NCBI GenBank assembly: GCA_964346535.1
Contig: CAYFUN010000041.1
Span: forward strand, 1 to 7,019
Length of the DNA: 7,019 bases
Source of the DNA: Neofamilia sp964346535
GTDB lineage: Bacteria > Bacillota > Clostridia > Tissierellales > Peptoniphilaceae
Reading direction: 5' to 3'
The translations under genes were made by a program, and so were the position numbers. A model generated the notes under the pieces. The model saw nothing but the letters and a program-made list of their open reading frames with translations. It did no database searches and was not told where the DNA came from. Of this stretch, positions 6,988 to 7,019 are shown piece by piece (within the stretch, counting starts at the first letter, position 1; each line of letters starts with the position of its first letter).

Positions 6988-7018
6988 AGGTCTGGATGTC
7001 CAGACCTTTTTTATTTTT
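6988..7018 (+). terminator. Intrinsic terminator after the RDD gene
   Basis: An 8-bp perfect stem (AGGTCTGG at 6988-6995 with CCAGACCT at 7000-7007) closes a 4-nt ATGT loop. The T-run begins at 7007: six Ts, an A, then five Ts. It begins 8 bp after the RDD stop codon and ends the sppA-RDD transcript. No T-run lies on the other side, so it should work in the plus direction only. Confidence 0.93.
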
Positions 7019-7019
7019 C

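Overview
The window looks like chromosomal DNA from a low-GC Gram-positive (Firmicutes-type) bacterium. The evidence is strong GGAGG ribosome-binding sites, TATAAT-type promoter elements, AT-rich codon use, a WalR/WalK two-component system (restricted to this group) and a short, Bacillus-type SppA protease. A Clostridia/Tissierellia-type anaerobe would fit, but no marker here fixes the genus. There are six protein genes, no RNA genes, no CRISPR array and no mobile element.

Left block, minus strand (10-3885): walR, walK and a yycH-like gene form a tightly packed operon read right to left. walK starts on TTG two bases after the walR stop, and yycH overlaps the end of walK by 11 bp. In known relatives this system senses the state of the cell wall, and WalR controls peptidoglycan hydrolases and wall metabolism. 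YycH is a membrane-anchored extracytoplasmic modulator of WalK. The window ends 9 bases after yycH, so yycI, walJ and htrA, if present, lie outside it.

Centre (3886-3973): an 88-bp intergenic region between the divergent walR and MFS genes. It holds a 28-bp imperfect palindrome whose two halves each contain an extended -10 element, one for each direction.

Right block, plus strand (3974-7018): an MFS transporter of unknown substrate starting on TTG, a 68-bp gap with no visible terminator, then sppA (signal peptide peptidase, family S49) joined by a TAATG overlap to an RDD-family membrane protein gene, and a strong intrinsic terminator. The sppA-RDD pair matches the layout of sppA-yteJ (sppI) in Bacillus subtilis, where the RDD protein binds and inhibits SppA. 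Here the RDD protein carries an extra acidic N-terminal segment of about 78 residues.

All six proteins are predicted to act at or for the cell envelope. The plus strand is rich in G and T under genes of both orientations, which suggests that walRK-yycH lies on the lagging strand. This gives those genes an A/C-leaning, CTA-leucine-rich codon style unlike that of sppA. The best leads are the SppA-RDD pair and the palindromic divergent promoter.
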